From the NCBI GenBank assembly GCA_030770545.1, contig CM061102.1, positions 5,507,501 to 5,571,500 on the forward strand: a stretch of DNA of 64,000 nucleotides, read 5' to 3'. The notes under the pieces were generated by a model that worked only from the letters and a program-made list of their open reading frames with translations, ran no database searches and was not told the DNA's origin. The position numbers and the translations under genes are program-made. How positions within the stretch are numbered: position 1 is the stretch's first letter; every line of letters starts with the position of its first letter. This document shows, one piece after another, positions 50,343 to 63,411 of the stretch. The stretch is from Macropodus opercularis. Its lineage: Eukaryota > Chordata > Actinopteri > Anabantiformes > Osphronemidae.

Positions 50343-53335
50343 CTAGATGAAGACACAGAATGAAAAACAAAGTCAGTTCTGGTCAACTGTGACGCAGCAG
50401 GAAAATGTTCTGCAGAACAAATCCAATAAATGCTCCTTTTTACTGAAATGCAAAAAAGCACGATTTCCCATTTGTATTTGCAACTATTTACAAAGCACAT
50501 TCATTAATTGCTTTTTATGAAAACATTGTCACATTTATTTAAAGTCTACCACTATTTATTTTGTAAATGGCAAGTATGAAGTCAGTGGAGTCTCAAATTG
50601 CAAATATCCTGCGGGGATGGTAAACACTATGCAGTGGCATTGTTCTTAAAAATCAGTGCAGCGTACTGACTGGAGATTTCTGAAGGGAGACAATTTGTAA
50701 GCCATCCAACAAGCTCACCCTGCATACCAATCAGCCGAACATATGTTATGGTAAAAAGATGTCTTCGTTTGGTTATCTGATGGGGATGTACACCCGTTAA
50801 ACAAGTGTAAATTGTGGTTTTTCCACCGCTGCTCGCCTCACAAAGAGCGTCAGCAGCCTTTCTGAAATTAAATAGCATCTTACTCAGTATTCCCATCACA
50901 GACGGGAGCAGAGAGCAGCGGCCAGAAATGGGTGGAAAGGAAAGCAGGACGAGGCAAAAGCACACAGCGCTGCCACGCCAAACACCCAGTCACCAACACC
51001 GAAAATCACAAATTAATAATTGTCTCAGTTCTTTCCTTTGATTTCGTTCACATTTTTCAGGTGAGCAGGGTCACAGCTCATATTTACAGGATACCTTTAA
51101 ACTGCATTTAAATAATGAGGGGTCATTCTGAAGAAACTGTGACTCCAATGTGGAATTTTAATGAACAGTTTCCTGTCAAAATTATCATTTAACCTATCAA
51201 ACAATTATAATAAATCACTAACATATATTTTCTTTATTAGCCCCCTAAATGAATCACCATCGGGAAAATGCTCCAATGACCCACAATTTGGAAAAATCCA
51301 CTGATGGTTGTTTTTCATTTATTTAAAATAGTCATATCAGGTTTGATTTATTTCCTTAACTTCTTTTCTTTAGATTTTTTTTTGTGGACACAATTTTTAC
51401 AACTTGCAAAGATATATTTACTCGTTTATTTTTAAATCCCCAGATTAATTTAATTATCATAAAAAACAAACGAGAAGTTTCTAAGCACTTCCTTTCCTTC
51501 TTCCTGGCCTGAGAACAATAAACGCAGACAGACAGAGACAGAAGGAAACAGCACCAGCCTTCCAACCAGGAGGTTATAAGCTTTTCAAAAAGTAATATCA
51601 ACACGTCACAGTTATGCAAGTTCACTAGGAAAGTCTAAAACAGAAGGCGCAGGCGATAACTGCTGCTGGCAGCTAATGTTGGAAGTGAGGGTCATAAAAA
51701 GAGTGTAACAGTAGAGTCCTGCCGGTTTTGGAGACTGGACAGTTTGTCTCTTCGACACATTGAGAAAATCGATGCAGGATAGTTAGTGATGAAATCACAG
51801 GTTCTCGTTTAACTAAGACCAGCCTCCCAGTCAGCAGAGGTCATTCCCCAAATCCTGCATTATCTTTATTTCGACTGTGCCAATAGCTGCGATTTACGGC
51901 CCCGTCAATGATCCACGCTTGTTGCGCTCCGTGGTCTATCAACCAAGCTGTGGCTTCAGTGGGACGGAATTGTGAAGTAACTGTTGGGGGACTTTAATAA
52001 AAGAGCTCTGCGAATAAAAGACGCGGCTGCACGCGTCTAGACGGCGTTAACATCGGCCAGACGCACCAGGCGAATTATACCCAGCGCCTTTCATTATGCA
52101 AAACGCCCCGCACTACATTAAGTACATGAAGCCAGGAGAGGCTCTCTCCCCGGAGGACAATGACACCGCTCACAATAACCACAGCGAAGACAGCGCGATC
52201 AATATGATCACGAGTCGCCTGCCATCGCGCCTCGGCGACCCAGCCACAACAAGAACAAACACCGCTCAATATTCCAGACCATGAGCCACGCTGACAGACA
52301 CAAACGCGCAGGGAGCAAAACGCTACAGCGGCTCCGACTGAGCGGGCTGAAAAAGTAGACACAAGACAGACAGACAGCTGCCAGGACCTCTCGCCGATTC
52401 AGCCCGCTCTCCCCCGACGAACGCACAGGTGGACTTTGTTTGAGGCTCGACTGAATCCTCAAATCAGTGCTTGTGAGAATTAAAGAGGAAGGGGCGCGAT
52501 TCAGAGAAAGCTGCGTGAAGGATGAGGCGAAAACGGGTGAAAGGTGGATGACAAGACATCAGACAGTCTCGATAACAAATCAATTTGCTATTGCATCTGT
52601 TACCAGTTCCCCGCCTCGCAGTGCGCTGCGCACATACTACTGCAAGCCGATCATTGGGAACCGACGTGACATCCAGTTGCCTGTCAATCAATTGTCGTGT
52701 GGCTGGATTTGGGCTTGTTACGAGTATAAAGACCAGTGTCTACGGTCCTCATCGTGATGTCATCACGGCCAAATTAACCACACTGGTGCGTCTGGAGACT
52801 CAAGGACGGGGGAAGAGTGTCGCTGTGTAAAAATTGCATAATTTCCATCAAAACGAACAAACGCGATTTCTCCACTAAAGTCACATGGAGCCAGGCGTCA
52901 CATATTGTCTGGCTCCCGGTGAAACAGCCAGACCTCACGTCCTCTGGCTGCGATCTCCAGCATACTAAACCAGACCGAGCGGGGGGGGGGGGGGCTACGT
53001 CAACCTTTAACATCTCTACAACCGGCCACCGTGCGTAAATGCAAACTTCGACACCTTGCAGCGCATTGAGGTAAACACTTGTTTCCACCCAGCGCTCCGG
53101 TGCGCGGATCCAACTTGCGTGCCAAAGTCGCGTTTACTGGTAACTTCAGCGCGAGGTTGAACGGGGACAAGCGAGACGCTCTCCCGGCGCTAAGAACGCA
53201 CCAAAACATCCATATGGTGAATGAAAGTACACAGAGAAAACAGTGGCAAACACACGCGGAGTGGCGGGTCTGGCACTTGCCCCCCAGGAAACTGCGGCTC
53301 CGTCCAAGCCCGGATCGGTACTCACCTAAGTTGCA
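50343..53335 (-). other. zbtb16: Probable zbtb16 5' intron
   Basis: This ~3.0 kb stretch lies between the putative noncoding exon (donor GTGAGTACC at 53335) and the first coding exon (acceptor ending at 50343). I recognise no coding sequence in it. The left half (50.35-51.6 kb) is AT-rich. The right half (51.98-53.3 kb) is CpG-rich and belongs to the promoter region, so the true transcription start, or further noncoding exons, could lie inside it. A run of 14 G sits at 52981-52994. Confidence 0.5.
52981..52994. repeat. Poly-G tract (14 G)
   Basis: A pure G run inside the CpG-rich promoter region. Such runs are prone to slippage and sequencing error. Confidence 0.9.
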
Positions 53336-53620
53336 CGTTTTGGATCCGTATAGTGCAGGGGGATTGGGGCTACAGCATAGTAAGGCAGTTCGCAGTACCC
53401 GCTCTCTCAACACGCACTAACTCCTTTCTTCTCTCGCCTTAGCAAATCAACACGGCGCTGACGTCAACGCAGCCAGTCAGCCAGACGAGCAGCAGGCAGG
53501 CGGGCAGCCGGCGCAAAGCTCCAGCCCATGCAAACACTGAGAAAGTGAGACACCTAGGGGGCTGTCTCATGTCAAACGGCTCTGTTACAGTATGGCAGTG
53601 AAAGGTGAACGACACCGCCC
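53336..53620 (-). other. zbtb16: Candidate zbtb16 5' noncoding exon; right edge approximate
   Basis: On the minus strand a near-perfect donor, CTTAG|GTGAGTACC, occurs at 53336/53335 within CpG-rich DNA about 3 kb upstream of the coding exon. Mammalian ZBTB16 also has a noncoding first exon. The right edge is a guess, because I see no TATA box or other clear start signal. The minus frame at 53000-53413 is open but has no recognisable protein similarity, so I treat this stretch as untranslated. Confidence 0.4.
53459..53466. promoter_or_regulatory. Full palindromic CRE (TGACGTCA)
   Basis: The exact 8-bp cAMP response element TGACGTCA is present within the CpG-rich block, about 120 bp upstream of the putative first donor. 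CREB/ATF binding is inferred from the consensus. Full CREs in CpG promoters are often functional, but a single 8-mer can occur by chance. Confidence 0.45.
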
Positions 53621-56600
53621 TCACTCCAGCTGCTTGAATGTAGGTTACACACAGCCTACAGCCATCCTCTAACTCCAGCCAGGGGCTGACTTAAAGCTGA
53701 GGCGGACCTACTGTACAGGGGCGGGATGGGGACGCCCGGAGCCCCCCTCCACCATCTGAACGTCACACCACAGATTCAGGTGGTAGTACAGTAATCTGTG
53801 CTGGCAGAGATCATTTAAAAAGGTCACAGAACAGTCCGTGCTGGTGGAGATCAACTTGTGATTGTTTTGATAGAATGAAAATAAATCAAGTATTGTGTTA
53901 ACAATTTGACTCAGCTATTTATTTTTCATTTAAATGCAATAAAAATATGACAATGCAGCGTTAAGCAAATGCAAAATCGCGAAACGTGTAAAACTGGTTT
54001 TGAGGACAAAGAGAAAAACATATTACTCTTGAGCGCATGAGATGGAACAAATGCCAGAGCTGAGAACATCCACGATAACAATTTAAAAAATGTTTCTTTG
54101 TTTCCCAGTATAGATACTGTATTATGTTCCCATCTCTTTACCTTCTTGTAGTGTTTTAGTCTTTTATAGTAGACACATACTTCAGAGATTTAGACCCTGA
54201 TTGATGTTTTGGTCTTAATGATGATCATTGACTGGAGGCTATTTTCACCCAGTGAATTTCAATATATTTTATTACGTTATCTTCAAAAGCTCCTGTTAAA
54301 GTCTGACCTTCTAGTGTTTGTTTGTTTGAGGACATCGCAAGCATAAGATCACATTAATGTTCAGTATATCTCCTTCATCCTGATCCTCCAACTTTTGTTC
54401 CAGTGCCTCCACCAGGTTGCAGGTACCCAATTTACCTAAACAGCCACTTTTGTAAAAATGTAAGCACACACGGGACTTGCACATAAAATAGTGACGTCAT
54501 ATATCTTCACTCATAAGTGTGTTTACCAGTGACTGCGATGGAAAGCGTAATCTGGCAAAATAAATAAATCAACTAGAATAATCCACAACTAAAGTGTGTA
54601 TTAAATAAGGGGGTGGTGCTAGAAGAACCATTTACCACCGAACTACACTGAGAGCGTAGAAGCTGGAGGTGCCTCATCATCCAGGATGATGAGTCAAGTC
54701 ACCTTCGTGCCTCCGGCTCACATCAACACTCCGCCGACTTAGGCTGATAAAATAGAAGCGATGGACAAGTCGGGTCACAGTGGACTATCTGACGGAGGCT
54801 GGGGTCATTCAGTGCCTGCAACAGATCACTCAGCATGTTCAATCAATCAGCAGGGGTTAACAGCACACTCCAGCTTGAGGAGGTGTGCCCGGAAGGGAAA
54901 AGAGCATATTAACGTTATAATTAGTATTAAAAATAATAAGATCAGGAAGTGTTTGCCTGGTAGCTAAGATATGACTCCAACGAACAGTAACCTGTCGTGC
55001 TCTGGAGCAGCCCAGGTCAATTCAAAGCCTTCACACATAAAGCTTTCTCTATATAAGGCCATTTGCTTTGCAGTGATTATTCTCATTCAAGTGCTTGCTC
55101 ATTCTGACTTCAAGGCTGGATTCACTGCGACTCTTGTTTTTCTGTGGGGTAAAGGGCATCTGGGTGTAACGTGAAACGCGTAAAGCAACGATGCCATTTC
55201 AGTTTTCTCACTGTAACGGTCATTGTCTCATTTACTTCCAAGACATTGTTCCTCATTGTTAATCCTGAGTTTGTTATATTTCTTCACTGTATTACACTGA
55301 CCTACTTTTGCTCTTGGTGAGTTTTGGTGCCACACTGATCTATGACCAAAACTAACTCCATCTGGTACAAACGTATTTATTTTCCTGAACGACGACTACA
55401 ACAAAACTTTTCTCATTTATTCCTGTTTTTAAAATAGCAACAGGTCTGCGGTTCTTGCACCAGGTTGTGAGCTGTCAAACACTTTATAGCTGCTTTCAAA
55501 TGGAAAGCATAGGTTTGAAGGGAGCTTTCAGGAAAATCTCATTTCCTTTAAAATACAGTGGTGCACAGGGAGTTTTTAGATTCATCTGGGCACAGATCAC
55601 AGAGCACTTCATTACCTTTGAGCTGCGTGCTGTGCAGGCTTACCAAGGGATAAAGACATAATCCACCATTTTACAGAGGGAAAGGAAGATGAGGGCTAAA
55701 TTATAAAAAACAGATCATCACTGCACTTTAAAATAATACCAAGATACACTTGGTCCAAGATTTAGAAAAAAAGATGGGATTACTGAGGAAGATTTGTTGG
55801 GGAGCTAAGGTTAGAAATGGGAGCATTAGCTGTCAGCGAGTTAATAGGAGCTTGTGTGTGATTCAGTGGTTGGTTATGTACAGTGAGCTGCATGCCAAAG
55901 CTTTTTTTTTCAGGGTAGGAACAGGTTGATTGACTGTGAGCAAGCACCAATGTGAATTCTATACCTAATGGTGTTTCATGTAAAATATGAAATGCATCGA
56001 CACCATTAAAGATCAACGTGTCATGGATTTGTTATATTTGTATTGTTTCACATCACATCCTTGAAAACACGAGTGAGCTACAAAACGGTAAACGGTGACA
56101 TGTTTCTCATTCAAACAAAGGTTATCATATATCACATTTAGTGTTTCTGCATTTAACGTGAAATCGTAGGGTGTTTATGATCTGGAGTTGTAGGTGGACA
56201 AAGAAAAGTCTTTTGGACTTTCTGCTGTAATTACAAACATAAATTGTTTGAACAAGTAAACTTTGTGTTTACCATTTCAGTCGTATTTCTAGTATTTCAG
56301 GTTACCATGTATGTGGCTCTGACCAGAAATCCCCCATTGTTTGTGTCCTGTGTATGCACGGTGCCTGTTGGACGGTATGTGTATGTATATATGTGTGTGT
56401 TGGGGGGGTTCAGGCCCCACACAGTGGACCTTTGTCAAACTCTGCTCATGCAGCCAGGCTGAATGGACTCTTTTTACACTTGTGTAAACCTGGGGGCGTC
56501 TCCGGCACCGAGGCCACGCCTCTCTGACCCCTGACCGCCACCTATGACCTTTGCTGGATTTGGTCGGGAAGTACTTTTTGCTTGCCATGTGCTCATGGGT

Positions 56601-56875
56601 AAGAACTAAACCGAACAATTAGAACCGTAGTTTACCCTCAAGCAGTTTCTCTGCAAATGAGGTATGTAAACGGCCGAGAGTAATAAAGCACGAGGCCTTT
56701 GAATGAAGACTTAAAAGACAAAATGTCTCTGCATCAATAAACGCTGAGGATGAATTCGAGAACAAATAGATGGAGGCACAGTCTGATAAAAACTCTACAC
56801 ATGAAACAAAACCTATAGTTAGTTCAGTTCAACCCTTCCTGACCCCTATGACCAAGTTCTAGTGTTTATCAAGTT

Positions 56876-56903
<28 letters not shown>
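56876..56903. repeat. CA microsatellite
   Basis: A pure (AC)n run of about 14 units in the upstream region. Confidence 0.95.
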
Positions 56904-56907
<4 letters not shown>

Positions 56908-59900
56908 CGTAAATGTCACAGAATGGCCAAACCTGCTTCAGGTTAATGGGTGAGATGCCTATGTTGACCTAGGTGTTTTATATACCGATGCTGTTTACTT
57001 CTCCATTCCAAGGCTTCAGCTCCACCCTCAGAGGACAAACTGCAGCGCTTAAGAGAATCCTCAGGATCAATACTCCTCTTGTCTTGAATGGCAAAAGAAT
57101 GACAGCCCAACAAACTGGGTTTGTGTGGCCAGTCTCAGGTGAAGAGTACCTTGACCTAAGACTCTGCAATCATCTCCTAACAAAGCAATGATAGACCATT
57201 ACAACACAGGGAGGTTTTTTTTTTTTGCCGTGTTAAAGGGATAGTTATAGTGAAAAGACAACAAATTACAGTCTGGAGATAACATTGTTCTGTTGAAAGC
57301 TAGAGTGCACTTTTAACCTCCAAACCACTAGGAAATGGAACAATTTATACTCAGCTTAGACCAATATTGTTTGCTGATATACTTTACTGGCGCTACATAT
57401 AATAAACTTAGCAAATAAATGAAAAAATCTACTGTGCACAAAAAAACATCTCCAGAAGGTAGATTGTATTGTGAAATACTGTGTTCATTTACAATAGATT
57501 AGATACGATTCTTGGTTCACACTTGTGAATTGGAGTTTGCGTACAGCAGAATAATAGCCGACAAACACACACACAGTCTTACAGCCTTTTGTGAGTTTTA
57601 AGGTCTCCTACATTGATAGCGGATGAAGTTTTGAGACATGGACACAGTTCAAGGACTTAGATAGTTCTGGTTTAGCTGCAAAGTCAAACATGCTTTAAGA
57701 TCATAATCAACACAGAAGTTCAGTTTATTGGGAGAATCAGTAGAAAATAAACTAATAACATTTATCTTAACTATATTTCAAAACGCGATGCTCTGTTGAT
57801 TTCAGCACGTAATGTAAAAAACGTTGCAGGCCGGCGCGCGTGTGTGCGTTTGTCGATACTGTACTGGACGTGTGTGACAAGCCGCCACACTGACACAGCT
57901 TCTTCATTCACAGGAACACAACATTAACTTGATGATTCATTTCTGCTTTAAGCTTTTATTTTTACCCCTGAGTGCAGATTATTCAGAACAAAACAGCCAG
58001 AAGAGAACAAAACAAAAGAACAAAAGCATTAGAAGAGACAAGAAAAGGAAGTGGGGGAGAAAGAGACTCTTTTTTCCCTGAGCTTCGTGTGTTTCTCTGG
58101 ACTTTTGTATCTGTAAACACGCAGCCTACACGTCTCCTTTTCACCACATTGTTTGTATTTGCCAGATGAATATAGATAAAGCTAATTGTAAGAAGAAAGC
58201 AGATCCTCCCAGCTACTGAGTGATCATTTTAATAGAATATTCTGTAACAAAGCTTCAAGGCCTGATTCTATTCTGGTTCAGGAAGGTTATACATAGAAAC
58301 AGAGTCTAGCCAATTTGCACAGACAAACACGAAACCCCACATGGACTTTGGTGGGGTAATTTTCTCATCAATAATTAATATATCTGAACCCACTTACACT
58401 CTTCAGCGCCGTGAGCTGATCTCCTTGGCTGAAGAAATCAGAATAGAAAAGTAGAGAAGCCCAGTTACAGTCTGGCAGGTGATCAACCCCTGTCAGATCA
58501 AAGTAAATCAAACAAATCATTGTTTATAATATAAGACATTATTCCTGTCAGTCACGTCTGCATCAGCCAGATCCGTGAGCATCATTTCCATTATTGTAAA
58601 ACTGTTCTCAAGTCATTTTCTTATTGACTGTCGACGGTATCAGCCATAGGGGGCAACTTGACTGGATGTAAAACCATGTGAATTTCTCAACAGGCTGTTT
58701 GAACAAAGCAGACAAATCTGTGACGCCACCAAATGTTTGTCATATTCGCTCGAACCATATTAACCAAGCATTCAGGGGATTTGTTAAGTACACAAAGAGG
58801 GAACGTATCTAAAGAAATACCATTACACACACTTCAATTTCTTGCCAGTGTCCCAGTCTGAATTTGTTTGTCTACCTGTGTTCAATTGCCCTTGGTTTGA
58901 TTCCTTCCATCCTTTCCCCAAGCGCTGCTTAATAGCCTCTTTCCTTTCAGAGGAGATTGCATGGACATGTTGGAAGGGCCAAAAAGCCCAGAGATAGACT
59001 AGTTTAGCACGAAGTCCACGTACTTAAATTAATGTCACATCCCTGTAATGACTAAGGGAAGGACTCAGTTGTGAAATGGTGGGTGAAGGAATAAACGTGG
59101 AAACACAGGCAGCTGCGAAGAAACGGGACGATTGGAAAAGGAAGATCAAAATGTAAACCAATGTCTGGTGTAATCAATTCGATTCAGTGTATTGCTGTAT
59201 AAATACTGTAGTACACACACGTCTCAAATTCACCCAGCACCTCCACAGACAGCTCGCACACATCTACATGATAAATCATGTATTGAGTGTGATCGTACGC
59301 TGAGCACAGAGCCATCACTTGCTCTGTTGCACAGACTTGAAAGAAGCCGAAATACCTGCTGGGGAAAAACACCTGTTGCGTACTCAGTGGCAGCTCAGAA
59401 GCTTGGAAATTCCACCGTTTGCAGCGATCGCCAGGAAATTATTTCATGCATGTCCACTCCTACAGCAAGGCCACCGCCGCCTTTCATTAGGAGAAAAGAA
59501 AAGAGCCACCTCTCCCCCCTCACACACTCAGCAGTTCCTTAACAGAATTCCTCGCCCGCTCTCTGACATCCTTCCTGCCTTTTTAACTCTCTTTTTCCTG
59601 CTGTTTTCCAACATTGTCATTCCCAGGTAGAATTCTCAACATGACATATTTAACTTAACTTAACGGTGAGGTTTTTTTTTTTTTTTACATTTGCTAAATG
59701 AAAGGCATGTAAAAATCTAACTCGGGTTCCCATTGTGCTGAGTGGAGGCCGCCAGGCTCCGTTGGCCATAGTGCTTAACCAGTGGACCGATGGCAAACGA
59801 CACAGTAATCACCTTACAGTGTTCCTGGGAAAAAGAAGGCCCACTCGCCACAGGGAAGCTCCTCACAGCTAATCCTGCAGCACATCTTTTTCTTCATTTT

Positions 59901-62900
59901 CTCCCCTTCAATCTTCTCTGTAATGTCTGTACAAGAAGAATTTACAATAACCTTGATTTGGACTTTTTTTGTGTCCAAATTGAAGTAGAAGCCACGGTTT
60001 TTGTGTTTTTCTCATTTAAGGTATTATAATAGAATCAAAAACATCACTGTATGAATTTCGGTTAAGATTTTTTTAATCCTCATGCTTGGGTGTGTGTGAC
60101 AAGCAAGGCAACATCCTTGTGACAAAACGACACGCACCCAGTTTTCAAGACAAGTGGTTAAATAAATCTGAGCTTGTCCTCTAAAATGTTGCACTGTCAC
60201 ACACCCGTCAAGACACAGTCACCAGGAAGAGCAGCAACATTGGGTTTATTATGAATTTCAAGAGGTGAACATCTAAAACGCCCTCCTGCAACATGAATAA
60301 TTCATACTTGAATTAGAGAATATCTTAAAGCAGTTATTTGGACAATGTTAGATTTCAGGTCAAAATTCAGGTAGAAGTTACTTTTGTTAATGTTCTGTGT
60401 TCAATATGTGTGTTTGATCTTAGAAAGAATTTTTTTACAGGCTGCCCCAGCATCATTCCCGGCATGTGTTCTGGTATCATCCCACGCTTTGCTGGGATTT
60501 CTAAAATCATGACATTCCTTTTGGGTAGCTTAAAGATCTTGGATGTCTTTACTAACGCATCCATCCTCTTGTTGGAAGACTCAACAAAGATTCTTTGTTT
60601 CTCTCCTGCTGATCCAACAATGCCTTGTAAGGTCCTTTTGTTGCTGTGGCGGTTCATGCACTGCCATGGAGATGGCGTCTGCTGAGGAACTGTTTGAGCT
60701 CCTTTTAGGTGCAGAGATGGACAGTAGTTTAACTAGGTCAGAGGCCTGCAAGATTCAGTCCGAACAAATAAACACTTGCCAAATCCCTTTAACAAGGTTG
60801 ATCCAGTGATGTTTCATAGATAGGAGCCAGTGGAGCTCTCACACGCGTTAAGACCTCCTGAATGTAACGCACAACCTTGACTAAAACAGGAACAGTCATA
60901 AAAAAACCCCAAAAACATGCAGTCAAATTTAATCTCCCCAGAAACCTGCTCACGACAAAGCAGATACAAATATTATGATTCCTTTTGTGTGCATGCATGT
61001 GTAGACATGTCATGATTAAAACATAAAACACCAACGGCCATGTTCAGGTTATAAAAACTGTTGTAAATTGAAGTGTGCTTTCAATTGTTATCATGCACAA
61101 TGTTTGACGTTTTTCAAGAACGGTTCGTGTAGAAAACAAGTTATTTCAAAAAACTGGTTCACTAACTGAGTATCAACAAGGTTTTAGAGACTGTCACGGC
61201 CACATTCAAAAGACAAAGTTTAACAAATGCTCTAAACAAAGACAAAGAGAAACTGAGCATAGAATAATAAATAATAATAAATGTGTGATGACTCAAGCCG
61301 TATAAGGACGAAATTAGTTTTTGTAACCGTTTTACAAGATCTCAAAGCATCAGATTCTAGGAAATAATAAAGGAGGTAAGCAGAGCTCGAACTGCTGAAG
61401 CAGGGATCAACAACCACACGATGACTTGATGTGAAAGGGAAGCGTTAACGTCACACAGACAAAAAGCCTCAGCGACACCATCAACCAGGACAAGAACAAC
61501 AACAGAAGGGGTTGATGAAAACTGTGAACAAGCGGTAAAAACACTGCTTGATATAACGTTTAACCCCTGACTCATTCATGCATTTACCAGTTCACATGCA
61601 AGTGACGAACAGAATAAGAGCACAACGCATTAGGATGAGTGGCAGCAGCCATGCAGGGAATGGTGCAGCACATGTGGAAGGCCATTAGTCTGCCATCACA
61701 CAGGCCAGAGGTCCCACAGAAACTGATATATTTAGTCTGTGGGTGCAGGCTCAGCTGTGCCCTGTGGCCCTAGAACTGTCCAGCTCCTGTGTGAAATCAT
61801 TTCACTTCCTTTCACCAACATGTGGACAATATTCAAAGCATGCTTGGTTTTATTTGTGGCCGTCTGCACTTGTGTTCACATGATCTCAGAAGCAATCATC
61901 TAAATGCCTGCACACAGATTACATTACATCAATGGACGGTCACGCTGCAGAGTAAGGGACATGTTTAAGAGCCCGGTCAGTCCAGGACTAGAGCCCACAA
62001 AGCGACTCTAGCAGCATGAGAACAAGGTTTATGTAGAGCAGTATTCACAGGGCCGCTTATCCATCCATCCATCTTCTAACCTAACTACCTATACTGACGA
62101 TCAAAAAAAAAAAAAGTCATCTGAAGAAGAAAACTCAAAGACACAAGATAAATAACTCCACCAACACCTAGTGGAGAAGGATGAGGTGCAATAATTGCAG
62201 TCATTTCATGTGCGTACCTGTTGTGTCAACCCCCGCCATCGCCCTTCATCCTCCGCTTTCTGTTCTGTGGCCAGGGGACGAGAGCGGGCCACAATGCTGC
62301 CAGCTGCGGCCACAAGCTGTGAGCAAAAGCCATTCATTTAAGAGGAGTTTTTGTTCAGCTTAAGAAGTGAAGTGGGAAGTTATTTCTTTGAAGAAGCCTC
62401 CTTCTGAAGATTTGCTGATCAAAAACCGAAGGTTCTGTAATTTGCCGGAACTCCTGGTGTATTTCTTTGAAAGGTTCAGTGCAAAAAGAAAAAAGATGAA
62501 ACAGGAAAGAAAAGGTGGCGGACAGTGGTTCTACTCAGTATTTACATAGGAGAACATTCTCTAATCTGACAACACAGCTTTTTATTTGAGATATATACAG
62601 TTTGCTGTAGACAGACTGCAAAACACTCAGTCTGAATTGTTAAGGAGAGATGTGAAGACCTGCTTGACCAAACGTGCTCACGTGAGTAAGGGTTGATGAA
62701 AGGAGAGGTGGTGCAATGCTCCACTTTCCTGTGATGCTTGACAAACAGGATCTACTTGAAAGAGTCATCAGACGGGAACTTTACCTGCAACATAATCACA
62801 AAAGCCAACACAGAAAGTTTGCAGAGCAACTAGAGGATAAGCTGGAGCCTTCCTGGAAATGAGATCAAGTTAAATAGATAAATAAATAATATCTTTGGCC

Positions 62901-63388
62901 ACAAGCAGCAGAAGTTTGGGGGAATAACTGAGCATCATTTGAAGTAAATGCAAGGGATGCAGGCACCAGAAGTGACAGCACAGAGAGATAAAATACTGGC
63001 AAAGACATACTACACAAAGCTGAAAAGGGGTCAGCGACACGACTCAAAATCCACCATAGGCTGCAGCAGAAGACGCCACCAGACTTGTCATACGTGGCTT
63101 CACAGTCCAGCCCTGAAAGCATCTCTGAACGTGACGTGTTCCATCTCTAAGCACGTTGAATGTTCGTTACTAAACACTGACCACAGATCTCCAAAAGTCT
63201 GCACAGGCCACAATTGCACTTTCAGCTGTTTCCGTTGTTTTTCTTTATGACGGACGTAGCTGTGTATAAACAAATAATTAATCCAAACAGATGAAATAAT
63301 GCCGAACACAGACGTGTAGCAGCCAATGCTGCAGAGAGAAAGATGTTCTGATAGGAAAAACTTTTTATGGTGGCCACAGTGGGAGTTA

Positions 63389-63411
63389 TGTGTGTGTGTG
63401 TGTGTGTGTGC
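63389..63411. repeat. GT microsatellite
   Basis: A pure (TG)n run of about 11 units near the right end. Confidence 0.95.

Larger units (their letters stand above)
51980..53720. promoter_or_regulatory. CpG-rich promoter region of zbtb16
   Basis: CpG dinucleotides and G+C rise sharply here compared with the AT-rich DNA on both sides. Clusters such as GCGGCTGCACGCGTCTAGAC near 52024 and CG-dense stretches at 52.3, 52.6, 53.1-53.3 and 53.45-53.5 kb mark it as CpG-island-like. There is no obvious TATA box, which fits a dispersed CpG promoter. The location just upstream of the first coding exon supports promoter function. Exact limits and the start site need transcript data. Confidence 0.65.

Noticed and set aside
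60338..60685. Overlapping open frames on both strands that look somewhat protein-like
   Set aside because: Neither strand gives a domain, signal or splice structure I recognise. Could be a decayed repeat, but there is not enough to annotate.
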